Source: JAOARY01 sp045345765 (GTDB lineage Bacteria > Bacillota > Clostridia > Peptostreptococcales > Peptostreptococcaceae). Taken from it: a stretch of DNA of 64,000 bases. The stretch is from NCBI GenBank assembly GCA_045345765.1, contig CP148265.1:62001-126000 (forward strand), given 5' to 3'. The translations under genes were made by a program, and so were the position numbers. Below are positions 18,160 through 26,065 of this stretch, in pieces. The notes under the pieces are model-generated. The model worked only from the letters and a program-made list of their open reading frames with translations, was not told the DNA's origin and searched no databases. How positions within the stretch are numbered: position 1 is the first letter of the stretch; each line of letters opens with the position of its first letter.

Positions 18160-19158
18160 TTAATCTATAACACTATCTCTTAAAATTAATTTGTATGGAA
18201 GTTCAACTCTTTTTTCATTAACTTCTTCTCCAGCTAATACTTTTACAAGCATTCTTATACAAACGGCTCCTATATCATATATAGGCTGTCTTACTGTTGT
18301 AAGTTTAGGTCTTGTTAAAGATGCAATTCTAGTATCATCATATCCTACCACCGATATATCTTTTGGAACATCAAGACCCTTATCTAATATTGCATTCATA
18401 ACACCTATCGCAAGTTCATCATTTGTTGCAAAAACTGCCTCTGGAGTATATTTTTCTAAAACATTTTTCATTATTTCATATCCACAAGAACTTGTCATAT
18501 CACCTTGTTTAACATAGTCTTTATCAACTTCAATATCATATTCTTGTAATGCCTTTTTATAACCCTTAAATCTTTCAGAATCTGCTATTGTATTTTCAAT
18601 TGATGATCTTATAAATAATATTTTTCTAAGCCCTTTTTCAAGTAGATGTTTTGTTGTTTCATAAGATGCATCAAAATGATTTATTCCAACAGAATAAACA
18701 TCAAAATCTTTTGCATTTTTACTAATATAAACAGCTTTTATATTAGATTCTTCAATAGCTTTTACTTGCTTTTCTGTCATATTCCATGAAACAAATACAA
18801 GCCCTGCAACTTGCTTTGATTTTAAGAGGTTTATATATCTAAATTCTTCTTCTTCAGTTCCATAACTATTACAAAGCAGTATATCATAATTATAAATTCT
18901 ACCCACTTCTTCAATACCATTTATAAGCTCTCCTATAAATAGATTTGACATATCAGGAACTATAACACCTATCGTTTGACTTTTTTTAGTAACCAAACTT
19001 CTTGCTACTGGATTTGGAACATATCCAGTTCTTTTTATAACTTCTAAAACTTTTTGTCTAATTTCATTACTAACTGGTTTTGAATTATTTATAACTCTTG
19101 AAACTGTAGAAATCGAAACACCAGCTTCTCTTGCTACATCTTTTATAGTAACTGTCAA
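18160..19158 (-). CDS. LacI/GalR-family transcriptional regulator
   Basis: 332 residues: N-terminal helix-turn-helix TIKDVAREAGVSISTVSRVIN with hinge NPVARSLVTKKSQTIGV, then a periplasmic-binding-protein-like sensor domain (about 60-330) with FATNDELAIGVMNAI and ISVVGYDDTRIASLTRPKLTTV. The start is a TTG behind GGGGGAA. The hinge and the LTTVRQP block resemble CcpA-like regulators, but the HPr-contact residues cannot be judged by eye, so I do not call it ccpA. No sugar operon is adjacent; it follows trmB by 12 bp and may be cotranscribed with it. Confidence 0.9.
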   Translation of the reverse strand: MTVTIKDVAREAGVSISTVSRVINNSKPVSNEIRQKVLEVIKRTGYVPNPVARSLVTKKSQTIGVIVPDMSNLFIGELINGIEEVGRIYNYDILLCNSYGTEEEEFRYINLLKSKQVAGLVFVSWNMTEKQVKAIEESNIKAVYISKNAKDFDVYSVGINHFDASYETTKHLLEKGLRKILFIRSSIENTIADSERFKGYKKALQEYDIEVDKDYVKQGDMTSSCGYEIMKNVLEKYTPEAVFATNDELAIGVMNAILDKGLDVPKDISVVGYDDTRIASLTRPKLTTVRQPIYDIGAVCIRMLVKVLAGEEVNEKRVELPYKLILRDSVID

Positions 19159-19170
19159 TTTTATTCCCCC

Positions 19171-19815
19171 TTATACTTTTTTACTTACCAACTTATATAT
19201 TTCATTACCCATATTTTTAAATTTATCTTCATATTCTGTTGTAATTATATCTTTTGATAAATCTTCATCTCTATGCAAATCTAAACTCACAGATTCTAAA
19301 TTATAATTTTCATTGATTATAAATTCATTGATTGAAAATTCAAATAAATTTCTATTATCTGTTTTAAACTCTATATAAGATTCATCTTTCAAAAAGTTAT
19401 AGTAAACATTTAATAATTTACTATGTGTTAATCTTCTTTTTTGATGTTTATTCTTTGGCCAAGGATCTGAAAAGTTAAGATAAATTTTTGAAACTTCACC
19501 TTTTTCAAAAATCTCTTCTAATTTATTTGCATCATAATTTAATATTTTTATGTTCTTAAGACCAAGCTCTTTTATCTTCTCTCCGCAAAGAGCAAGTATT
19601 ACGTCTACTTTTTCTATTGCTATATAATTTTTATTTGGATTTCTTAAAGCATGTTCTATTATAAATTTACCCTTACCACAACCTATTTCAATCTCTAATT
19701 CATTATTATTAGAAAATACTTCTTTCCATTTTCCTTTATAATTTTGTGGTTCATCTATATAAGCATCATAATCCAACAAGTTTAAGTGACTATAGTGTGA
19801 TCTTCTAAATCTCAT
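19171..19815 (-). CDS. trmB: tRNA (guanine-N7-)-methyltransferase
   Basis: Methylates G46 in tRNA using S-adenosylmethionine. The 214 residues have the Rossmann motif IEIGCGKGKFI, the RNA-handling motif NFSDPWPKNKHQKRRLTH, and the closing IEFKTDNRNLFEFS. All are diagnostic of TrmB. Ribosome site AAAGAGGT. Immediately upstream of the LacI-type gene. Confidence 0.97.
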   Translation of the reverse strand: MRFRRSHYSHLNLLDYDAYIDEPQNYKGKWKEVFSNNNELEIEIGCGKGKFIIEHALRNPNKNYIAIEKVDVILALCGEKIKELGLKNIKILNYDANKLEEIFEKGEVSKIYLNFSDPWPKNKHQKRRLTHSKLLNVYYNFLKDESYIEFKTDNRNLFEFSINEFIINENYNLESVSLDLHRDEDLSKDIITTEYEDKFKNMGNEIYKLVSKKV

Positions 19816-19944
19816 ATCATATACCTCTTTTCAATATTAATATAAAAAACTGTTACATAAACATGTAGTATACAATATTTAATGATTTTTTACAATAGAA
19901 AATTCCACCTATTTTTATTTATTATAAATAATAAAAAATAGATA

Positions 19945-19973
19945 TTGCAATGATTTAATAATTATATTAAACT
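19945..19973 (+). promoter_or_regulatory. Possible promoter of the acyl carrier protein gene
   Basis: TTGCAA (19945-19950), 17-bp spacer, TAAACT (19968-19973), about 55 bp before the start codon. The -10 box is weak, so this is only a candidate. The rest of 19816-20027 is AT-rich and shows no other structure. Confidence 0.4.
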
Positions 19974-20027
19974 ACAAATAGGTTTTATTTAAACTTTTTA
20001 AATTTTTATTTTTAGGAGGAATTTATC

Positions 20028-20252
20028 ATGATTGAAACTATAAAAACAATAATTTCTGATCAAATGACAATTGATATGGATAATATTGATTTAAATAGTG
20101 ATTTAAAGGGAGATTTGGAAATTGATTCTTTGGATGCTGTTGAAATTATGATGAGCATCGAGGATGAGTTTGATATTAAAATTGAAGATGAACAGATAAT
20201 GCAATTTAAAAAAATAAAAGATATTATTGATTATATAGAAAACTATAATTAA
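20028..20252 (+). CDS. Acyl carrier protein
   Basis: 74 residues with the phosphopantetheine site DSLDAVEI (Ser around residue 37), acidic helices and overall AcpP fold. It carries acyl or aminoacyl thioesters once modified by a holo-ACP synthase. The ribosome site is AGGAGGAA. It is a monocistronic unit with its own terminator, not linked to plsX-fab genes or to a NRPS/PKS, so it could be a second, specialised ACP or the sole fatty-acid ACP; acidic composition favours the fatty-acid type. Confidence 0.9.
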   Translation: MIETIKTIISDQMTIDMDNIDLNSDLKGDLEIDSLDAVEIMMSIEDEFDIKIEDEQIMQFKKIKDIIDYIENYN

Positions 20253-20260
20253 TAAATAAA

Positions 20261-20292
20261 AAAACAGCTTAAAGCTGTTTTTTATTTTTTTA
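20261..20292 (+). terminator. Bidirectional terminator, ACP / RluA-like
   Basis: Stem AAACAGCTT/AAGCTGTTT with a T-run on the plus strand and a mirrored run (AAAAAAA) that can serve the converging minus-strand gene, whose stop codon lies within the T-run. Confidence 0.85.
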
Positions 20293-21187
20293 TTTTATTT
20301 ATAGCATCTTTTATATCATCTGGTAATTCTACTTTAAGTTCTAAAACCTCCTTAGTTCTTGGTCTTAAAAATTTCAAATAATAAGCATGCAATGCTTGTC
20401 TTTTCATCAAATCATCATTTTTATTTCCATATAGCTCATCTCCTACTATCGGATTTCCTATATATGCTAAATGAACTCTAATTTGATGAGTTCTTCCAGT
20501 TTCTAATCCAAGTTCCAAAAGAGAATAACTATCATATTCTTCAATAACTTTTACATTAGTTATGCATCTTTGCCCTCTTTTATCAACAATTCTTTTTATA
20601 CTATCTTCATCCTTATATATTGGTTTATCTATTTTAAATTGTTTTTCTTTTAAATTTCCATGTACTAGAGCATAGTATTTCTTTTCAACCTTATCTTCTT
20701 TCATATCCAAAGATAAAATATGTTGTGCGTAACTATTTTTTCCTATAATCAAAAGTCCTGATGTATTCATATCTAATCTATTTATAAACCTTATTTTGCA
20801 TTTTTCCTTTTTATCATTATATAAATAATGACAAAGTCCATTTGCAATAGTTTCATTTTTATGCGATTTTGTTGGATGAACAACTATATAAGGAGATTTG
20901 TTTAATATCAATAAATCATAATCTTCATATACTATATCCAAATCCATTTTATCTTTATCATATTCATTTTTTTCTTCTTCTAATATAATTTCAACAATAT
21001 CATTTTTTTTTATAATATCATCTAATTTTCTTTTTTTATTATTTACAAAAATTTTATTATTTTTCTTTAATTTATTTATGAGTCTTGAAGATAAATTAAT
21101 TTCATCTTTTAATATGATTTTTAATTCTTTTTTATCTTTATTTTCATAAACTATTTTATTATATTTTTGAAGCTCTTCTCTTATCAT
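20282..21187 (-). CDS. RluA-family pseudouridine synthase (paralogue)
   Basis: 301 residues with an S4-like N-terminal domain (about 15-70) and the catalytic motif NRLDMNTSGLLI (Asp around 137), plus GRTHQIRVHLAYIGNPIVGDELYG. It is divergent from the rluD at 2-2.9 kb: NRLDMNTSG replaces HRIDKDTSG, which is closer to the YhcT/RluC-like branch. RNA target unknown. Its ATG lies 4 bp after the chorismate mutase stop, so both form one transcript. Confidence 0.9.
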   Translation of the reverse strand: MIREELQKYNKIVYENKDKKELKIILKDEINLSSRLINKLKKNNKIFVNNKKRKLDDIIKKNDIVEIILEEEKNEYDKDKMDLDIVYEDYDLLILNKSPYIVVHPTKSHKNETIANGLCHYLYNDKKEKCKIRFINRLDMNTSGLLIIGKNSYAQHILSLDMKEDKVEKKYYALVHGNLKEKQFKIDKPIYKDEDSIKRIVDKRGQRCITNVKVIEEYDSYSLLELGLETGRTHQIRVHLAYIGNPIVGDELYGNKNDDLMKRQALHAYYLKFLRPRTKEVLELKVELPDDIKDAINKIKK

Positions 21188-21191
21188 TTTT

Positions 21192-21455
21192 TTATCCCTT
21201 CTTTAAAAATTGATATTTTTTACTCAAATCCATTATATATATCATTAAATCTTTACAAAAACTCTTATACTCATACTTTGAATCTCTTGTTGCATTTTCT
21301 AAAACAATAGTTTCTCTATTTTCATCCTTAATATTTAAATTCTCTTTAATTTTATATTCTAAAATATTTTCTACAATATCAAGTCTTTGTTCAAATAATT
21401 TTATTATTTGCTTATCAATTATATCTATTTCTTTTCTATATGAATCTATATTCAA
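21192..21455 (-). CDS. Chorismate mutase (AroQ type)
   Basis: A stand-alone all-helical mutase domain of 87 residues that would convert chorismate to prephenate. It begins YRKEIDIIDKQIIKLFEQRLDIVENI, the conserved H1 helix, with Arg and Lys residues at the expected positions (KIKENLNIKDENRE). No prephenate dehydratase or dehydrogenase is fused or nearby and no other aromatic genes are present. The start is TTG with AAGGA eight bases upstream. Confidence 0.82.
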   Translation of the reverse strand: MNIDSYRKEIDIIDKQIIKLFEQRLDIVENILEYKIKENLNIKDENRETIVLENATRDSKYEYKSFCKDLMIYIMDLSKKYQFLKKG

Positions 21456-21559
21456 TTAAATCGTCCTTTCAAAATTACAAATACATTTAAATAAATTAGC
21501 ATTTTACTAAATAATTTTACACTTATATTCATCATTATTCAACTTTTTATTAAAAAAAC

Positions 21560-21588
21560 TTGTTAGTTATAATAAGCTTGTGTATTAT
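21560..21588 (+). promoter_or_regulatory. Predicted promoter of NAD kinase operon
   Basis: TTGTTA (21560-21565), 17-bp spacer, TATTAT (21583-21588), about 30 bp before the ATG. It drives the nadK-phosphodiesterase pair away from the divergent chorismate mutase gene. Confidence 0.6.
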
Positions 21589-21619
21589 AGTATATATAAG
21601 TTTATTACGGAGGAATAAA

Positions 21620-22420
21620 ATGCAAAGGCTTATAAATATTTTAAGCAATAATAGCGAAAAATCTAAAATAGTTGAAAAAAATTTAATAAGTAAATTAAAT
21701 TCTTTAGATTTTAAAATTCCAAAAGAATTTGATGACAATGCCCAACTTTCAATATGTATCGGTGGAGATGGTTCTTTTTTGAACGCTGTCAGGAACTATG
21801 ATTTTCCACAAATGCCTTTTGTTGGTATAAACACTGGCCACCTTGGCTTTTTTCAAGAAGTTTATCCTTATAATATAGATACTTTTTTAGATTTATATCT
21901 AAAGAAAGAATATTATATACAAAAGATAAATCCTGTAGAAGCCTCGATCTGTACTCGTAGTCATTGTGTAAACGCTATAGGTATAAATGAAATTGTAATA
22001 AAAGGTGATAAATCAAGAACTATACACATGAATATATCAGTAAATGATAAAATGATTCAAAATTTTAGTGGAGATGGCATTATAATATCTACACCATCTG
22101 GTTCAACTGCTTATAATTACTCATCTGGAGGTAGTATCGTAGATCCATCTATAAAAGTATTACAAATAACACCTTTATCTCCTATAAACACAAATGCATA
22201 TAGATCTTTTACATCCAGTGTAATTTTACCACATGATGCAACAATAAAGATTTATCCAGAATATAGGTTTGAAAATTCAATTTTAGTTAGCGCAGACGGA
22301 ATAGAACATAAACATGAAGAAATAGTAAAAATAGAGATAACAACATCTCAAATGGATATAAATTTGCTTAGATTTAAAGATTATGATTTTTGGACAAAAG
22401 TGTCTGAGAAATTTTTATAG
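21620..22420 (+). CDS. nadK: NAD kinase
   Basis: Phosphorylates NAD to NADP. Starting at ATG behind GGAGGAA the protein has 266 residues, with GGDGSFLNAVRN (48-59), NTGHLGFF, SGDGIIISTPSGSTAYNYSSGGSI and the closing beta-sandwich with VSADG. An in-frame start 20 codons earlier would cover the promoter and lacks a ribosome site. Ten bases separate it from the following phosphodiesterase gene. Confidence 0.96.
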   Translation: MQRLINILSNNSEKSKIVEKNLISKLNSLDFKIPKEFDDNAQLSICIGGDGSFLNAVRNYDFPQMPFVGINTGHLGFFQEVYPYNIDTFLDLYLKKEYYIQKINPVEASICTRSHCVNAIGINEIVIKGDKSRTIHMNISVNDKMIQNFSGDGIIISTPSGSTAYNYSSGGSIVDPSIKVLQITPLSPINTNAYRSFTSSVILPHDATIKIYPEYRFENSILVSADGIEHKHEEIVKIEITTSQMDINLLRFKDYDFWTKVSEKFL

Positions 22421-22430
22421 GAGGTTATTT

Positions 22431-22973
22431 ATGAAAATTGGTGTTTTAAGTGATACACATGGAAGCTTTTTTTATGTTGAAAAAGCATTTGATGTTTTAA
22501 GTGATTGCGATTATATAATTCATGGTGGTGATATACTGTATCATGGACCTAGAAATCCTTTACCTAAAGGATATGATCCAAAAAGTGTTGCAAATAAAAT
22601 AAATGATTTAGATAATTTATTTTTTACAAGAGGTAATTGCGATAGCGATGTTGATCAAATGGTTTTAAATCACCCAATTCAAAGTCCTTATGTATTTTTA
22701 AGCATAGAAGGAAAAAAAATATTTCTATGTCATGGATATAAGAAACCTTTAAATGAACTTATTACACAAGCTAAAAATTTAAATTGTGATATGTTTATAT
22801 ATGGCCATACTCATATAAAAGAATTAAGAAGAGATCAAGATTTGATTGTCTTAAATCCTGGAAGCACATCTTTACCTAAAGATAATAGTCATTCAGTAGC
22901 AATAATAGATGAAAAACATATCTCTCTTATTGATATAAATACAAAAACAGTCATTCAAGTTTTAGAATATTAA
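22431..22973 (+). CDS. YfcE-type metallophosphodiesterase
   Basis: 180 residues starting MKIGVLSDTHGS, with the metal-binding blocks SDTHG, HGGDILYHGPRN, RGNCDSD, LCHGYK and YGHTHI of the calcineurin-like YfcE family. E. coli YfcE hydrolyses model phosphodiesters in a manganese-dependent way; the natural substrate is unknown. The true start is at GGAGG-TTATTT-ATG; a longer frame reads back into nadK. Confidence 0.92.
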   Translation: MKIGVLSDTHGSFFYVEKAFDVLSDCDYIIHGGDILYHGPRNPLPKGYDPKSVANKINDLDNLFFTRGNCDSDVDQMVLNHPIQSPYVFLSIEGKKIFLCHGYKKPLNELITQAKNLNCDMFIYGHTHIKELRRDQDLIVLNPGSTSLPKDNSHSVAIIDEKHISLIDINTKTVIQVLEY

Positions 22974-22978
22974 TAAAA

Positions 22979-23012
22979 AAAAGATTAAAAACTTAGTTTT
23001 TAATCTTTTTTT
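22979..23012. terminator. Bidirectional terminator
   Basis: Stem AAAGATTAAAAACT/AGTTTTTAATCTTT with T-runs on both strands, between the converging phosphodiesterase and PII-like genes; the latter's stop lies inside it. Confidence 0.85.
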
Positions 23013-23370
23013 CCTCTTCTTTTGATACACCAAATCCATAACACTCCAATACTGGCATTATAAACATAAATCCAATACCAGGATTTTTTATGCCATCTAA
23101 TTCTTCCATTATTATTTCCTTAGCTTTTTCTAATTTTTCATCATCTCTTATAACACTCATTATAATTTTATTAAATGGTCTATCTCCATCTATTAATTTT
23201 CTTATACTCGAAAATAACGGTATTTCAACATCATGGTCTATAAGCATTTTACTCATTCCAACTCCATCAGCAACAGTTGCTCCAACCTTAATTTCAAATA
23301 ATTTTTCCAAAATAATATCTAATTTATCAACATCATTTAATATAAGAAATAATGCATATTTATTATTCAA
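22993..23370 (-). CDS. PII-like (ferredoxin-fold) protein
   Basis: 125 residues from a TTG six bases after GAGGGTG; the GTG of the longest frame lies inside that ribosome site. The predicted order beta-alpha-beta-beta-alpha-beta, YALFLILNDVDKLDIILEKL ... KIIMSVIRDDEKLEKAKEII ... GFMFIMPVLECYGFG, fits the GlnB/CutA superfamily. The long segment between (residues 33-65) would be the T-loop; no GlnB uridylylation motif is present. It follows a cation/proton antiporter gene by about 20 bp, so a regulatory partner of the antiporter, responding to a nucleotide, is a reasonable inference. Confidence 0.65.
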   Translation of the reverse strand: MNNKYALFLILNDVDKLDIILEKLFEIKVGATVADGVGMSKMLIDHDVEIPLFSSIRKLIDGDRPFNKIIMSVIRDDEKLEKAKEIIMEELDGIKNPGIGFMFIMPVLECYGFGVSKEEEKKIKN

Positions 23371-23391
23371 ATAAATCACCCTCTTATAAAA

Positions 23392-24591
23392 TTAATTTTT
23401 TGCTTCTCCAGATTTTAATATAACTGTTTTTGTAGCTATTGGTCCTATTATCTCTGTTATTATCGTTGTAGCAAGCAATATTGTAATTACCATACTACCA
23501 AGGTTTGTTCCAGCAAATTCCTTACTAACTATAATAGCAAGACCTACAGCAACTCCAACTTGAGATAATAATCCATAACCTATATATTTTTTTACATTCT
23601 CAGGAGATTTTGATAATTTTGCTCCAAAAGAAGCTCCAAATACTTTACCTATTATTCTAAATACTAAATAGAACACACCTATAGTTCCTATTTTTGGAAG
23701 CAAAGCTATATCTAATCTCGAACCTGCCATTACAAAGAATACTCCAATCACAGGTGGTGAAAACTTTTCAAGTCCATCAAATACAATTCTTGATTTATTT
23801 GAAACATTTGCAACTAAAATCCCTAATGACATTGCACATAAAAGTGGTGATAGTTTAAACTTTATTGCTACTCCAACACAAAGAATTATAAATCCAATAC
23901 AAAAACTTAATATTTCACTGTTTTTCTTAGCTTTACTCATAAAGAATGATAGTAGTATTCCAAGTATTCCTCCTGAAACAATAGAAAAAACAATTTCTAT
24001 TACAGGGTGAAACACTACTTTATATGCAGTTATATTTTCATTTAATATAAATACCTTTGCAATAGAAGATGCTAGTGCATATATAATAAGACAAATCCCA
24101 TCATCAACTGCCACAACTCCAAGTAAAGTACTTGTTAAGTCTCCTTTTGATTTATATTCTTTTAATACCATAACCGTAGCAGCTGGAGCAGTAGCTGATG
24201 ATACAGCTCCTAAAATTATTGCAATACCAACATCTCTTATTAAAAAATATGTAGATAAACTAACTAACAAAAAAGCCCCAAAAGCTTCAAATAAAGCAAT
24301 TGTAAATATTGATTTTCCAAGTTTTTTAACCTTAGAAAACTTAAGTTCACTTCCTATATTAAATGCAACTATTCCAAGCGCAAAATCACTTATAAATGCT
24401 ACCGTTTCTATCATATTATCATCGATAATTTTAAGTCCTGAAATACCTATTATAAGTCCTGCAATTATATACCCAGCTACAGCTGGTATTTTAAATTTAT
24501 TAACCAATTGTCCAAATAATATTCCTACAATCAATGCTATCGATATACTCATAAATGGATTCATATAAATAGCTAAATTAAAACTAAACAT
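23392..24591 (-). CDS. Cation/proton antiporter (CPA2 family)
   Basis: 399 residues with about 12-13 membrane segments, no cytosolic RCK domain. The blocks FKIPAVAGYIIAGLIIGISG, FALGIVAFNIGSELKF and GAVSSATAPAATVMVLKEY, VVAVDDGICLIIYA (the antiporter Asp-Asp pair) place it in the Na+/H+ or K+/H+ exchanger family. The ATG, rather than the GTG three codons upstream, fits the GAGGTG ribosome site, which is itself trapped in a leader helix. Ion specificity unknown. Cotranscribed with a PII-like protein. Confidence 0.9.
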   Translation of the reverse strand: MFSFNLAIYMNPFMSISIALIVGILFGQLVNKFKIPAVAGYIIAGLIIGISGLKIIDDNMIETVAFISDFALGIVAFNIGSELKFSKVKKLGKSIFTIALFEAFGAFLLVSLSTYFLIRDVGIAIILGAVSSATAPAATVMVLKEYKSKGDLTSTLLGVVAVDDGICLIIYALASSIAKVFILNENITAYKVVFHPVIEIVFSIVSGGILGILLSFFMSKAKKNSEILSFCIGFIILCVGVAIKFKLSPLLCAMSLGILVANVSNKSRIVFDGLEKFSPPVIGVFFVMAGSRLDIALLPKIGTIGVFYLVFRIIGKVFGASFGAKLSKSPENVKKYIGYGLLSQVGVAVGLAIIVSKEFAGTNLGSMVITILLATTIITEIIGPIATKTVILKSGEAKN

Positions 24592-24692
24592 AAAAAACAC
24601 CTCTTTGCCTTATTAAAATTTCAACATATTCTATGATATTGCTATTAATAGAATATGTAAAATCCTATATAAGTCTAAACAAGGTGTTTTTA
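24592..24692 (-). promoter_or_regulatory. Structured leader that can sequester the antiporter ribosome site
   Basis: On the minus strand AAAAACACCT (24682-24691) is perfectly complementary to AGGTGTTTTT (24593-24602), which is the ribosome site of the antiporter. Inside, CTTAT pairs with ATAAG (24669-24673 with 24609-24613), and a perfect 11-bp hairpin ACATATTCTAT/ATAGAATATGT occupies 24624-24658. This stacked fold of about 100 nt matches no riboswitch family I recognise. Complementarity is seen; regulation is inference. Confidence 0.5.
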
Positions 24693-24799
24693 AGCTAAAT
24701 TTTACGATTAAATTAATTTAGCATATAAATTTATAATATATTTAAATTTATATACTAAATACTATTGTTTGATTTTAAAAATCGTTTTCTTTTAAATAT

Positions 24800-25636
24800 T
24801 TATATTATATTTTCTAAGTTTTGTTCTAAATCTATCTCATTTATACTAATCGTTAAGTCTATATTTCTTTTATTTTTTAACTCATTTGCCATATCTTCAT
24901 ACTTCATCTCTAAATCATTTATATCTATATTTTTACTGATTATTATAAATTCTTTTGAACCTATTCTAAATGAATAATCCAAATCTTTTCTGCTCCTCTT
25001 TTTTATACTTTTTGATATAGTTTTTAATATATCATCAGCATAATACACACCTTTTTCTTTGTTTAATTCTTTCAAATTTCTAACTTTTAAGTATGTTTTT
25101 ATTATTTTATACTTAAAAGCTTTCGCTTTTAATAGTTCACTTTCAAGTTTTTCGTAAAAATATTTTCTGTTGTACAACATAGTAACTGGATCTACTATGC
25201 TTATATTTTGAAATATTTCTTTTTGCGTCTTTATAAACTTTTTTTGTTTTTTTAATATAAATTGTAATTTTTCTACTTCATCATTTAAAGACATCTCTTT
25301 CCTAAAACTGTTTGATAAGAAATCATCATTATCATAAATAGTTCTTTCATTTTGTTTGATATCAAAATTTAAAATATCATCATATGTAATTTTATGACCA
25401 AATAATTTTAAATTTTCCTCTTTTTTTAATAAGAATTTAAACATCTCTCCACTTTTTTTTAAAAAAATATTTTTATTTTTTTGCGTACACTCTGAATTTA
25501 AAAAATCTTTTAAATTAAAAAAGCTTTTAAATTCATCTAAATCTGCTTTAGATACCTTTTTTTTGCAAACAAATTCTAAATTCTTATTCCATTCAAAATA
25601 CAAAAAATCTCCATCAAAATAATCTTTAAAAAACAT
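24800..25636 (-). CDS. Degenerate GGDEF domain protein
   Basis: 278 residues. The first 120 have no recognised domain; a coiled segment (VEKLQFILKKQKKFIKTQKEIFQ) leads into MLYNRKYFYEKLESEL, the start of a GGDEF fold (about 152-270). The signature loop reads IGSKEF instead of GGDEF, and upstream acidic ligands are altered (LNKEKGVYYADDIL), so diguanylate cyclase activity is unlikely; it could bind c-di-GMP or GTP or be purely structural. Ribosome site AGAAGGTGG. No EAL domain or PilZ gene is nearby. Confidence 0.78.
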   Translation of the reverse strand: MFFKDYFDGDFLYFEWNKNLEFVCKKKVSKADLDEFKSFFNLKDFLNSECTQKNKNIFLKKSGEMFKFLLKKEENLKLFGHKITYDDILNFDIKQNERTIYDNDDFLSNSFRKEMSLNDEVEKLQFILKKQKKFIKTQKEIFQNISIVDPVTMLYNRKYFYEKLESELLKAKAFKYKIIKTYLKVRNLKELNKEKGVYYADDILKTISKSIKKRSRKDLDYSFRIGSKEFIIISKNIDINDLEMKYEDMANELKNKRNIDLTISINEIDLEQNLENII

Positions 25637-25660
25637 TTACCCCACCTTCTTAAAAAAACA

Positions 25661-25915
25661 TTAAACAAAAAATGATAAAAGCACAATTTGGATAAATATT
25701 AAACAAGGTATACCAATTTTAAATCTAGGTTTATTAGTCTTATGCCTAAAATAATTCATTGCAATATAAAACCCTAAACTTCCTCCAAAAGCTGCAACTA
25801 AGAATAATTTTTTCTCACTTATTCTAAATTTACTCTTTATCGCTTTTCTTTTATCACTTCCTACAACAACAAATGCTACCATATTGATAATAATAAAATA
25901 AAATTTAAAAAACAT
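25661..25915 (-). CDS. DUF1294 membrane protein
   Basis: 84 residues, two or three hydrophobic segments with the DUF1294 block DKRKAIKSKFRISEKKLF followed by AAFGGSLGFYIAMNYFRHKTNKPRF. The family is of unknown function and widely found as small membrane proteins. Ribosome site GGGAGTG. It is 24 bp upstream of the degenerate GGDEF gene and likely cotranscribed. Confidence 0.88.
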   Translation of the reverse strand: MFFKFYFIIINMVAFVVVGSDKRKAIKSKFRISEKKLFLVAAFGGSLGFYIAMNYFRHKTNKPRFKIGIPCLIFIQIVLLSFFV

Positions 25916-26011
25916 ATTACACTCCCACTTTACACAAACATTTTATTTATACCTAAAATTCATTAATTTAAACCAAAAAGATATTATTAATATTTTAACA
26001 TATAAAAATAG

Positions 26012-26061
26012 CAAAAAACCCTTAAAAATAAATACTAAAATTTATCTTTAAAGGTTTTTTG
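26012..26061 (-). terminator. Terminator after pepT
   Basis: AACCTTTAAAGATAAAT pairs with an imperfect ATTTATTTTTAAGGGTT, followed by a T-run on the minus strand, five bases past the pepT stop. Confidence 0.8.
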
Positions 26062-26065
26062 TTTT

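Noticed and set aside
24592..24720. Purine, c-di-AMP or fluoride riboswitch in the antiporter leader
   Set aside because: None of the conserved core bases of these classes is present; only stacking helices are seen.
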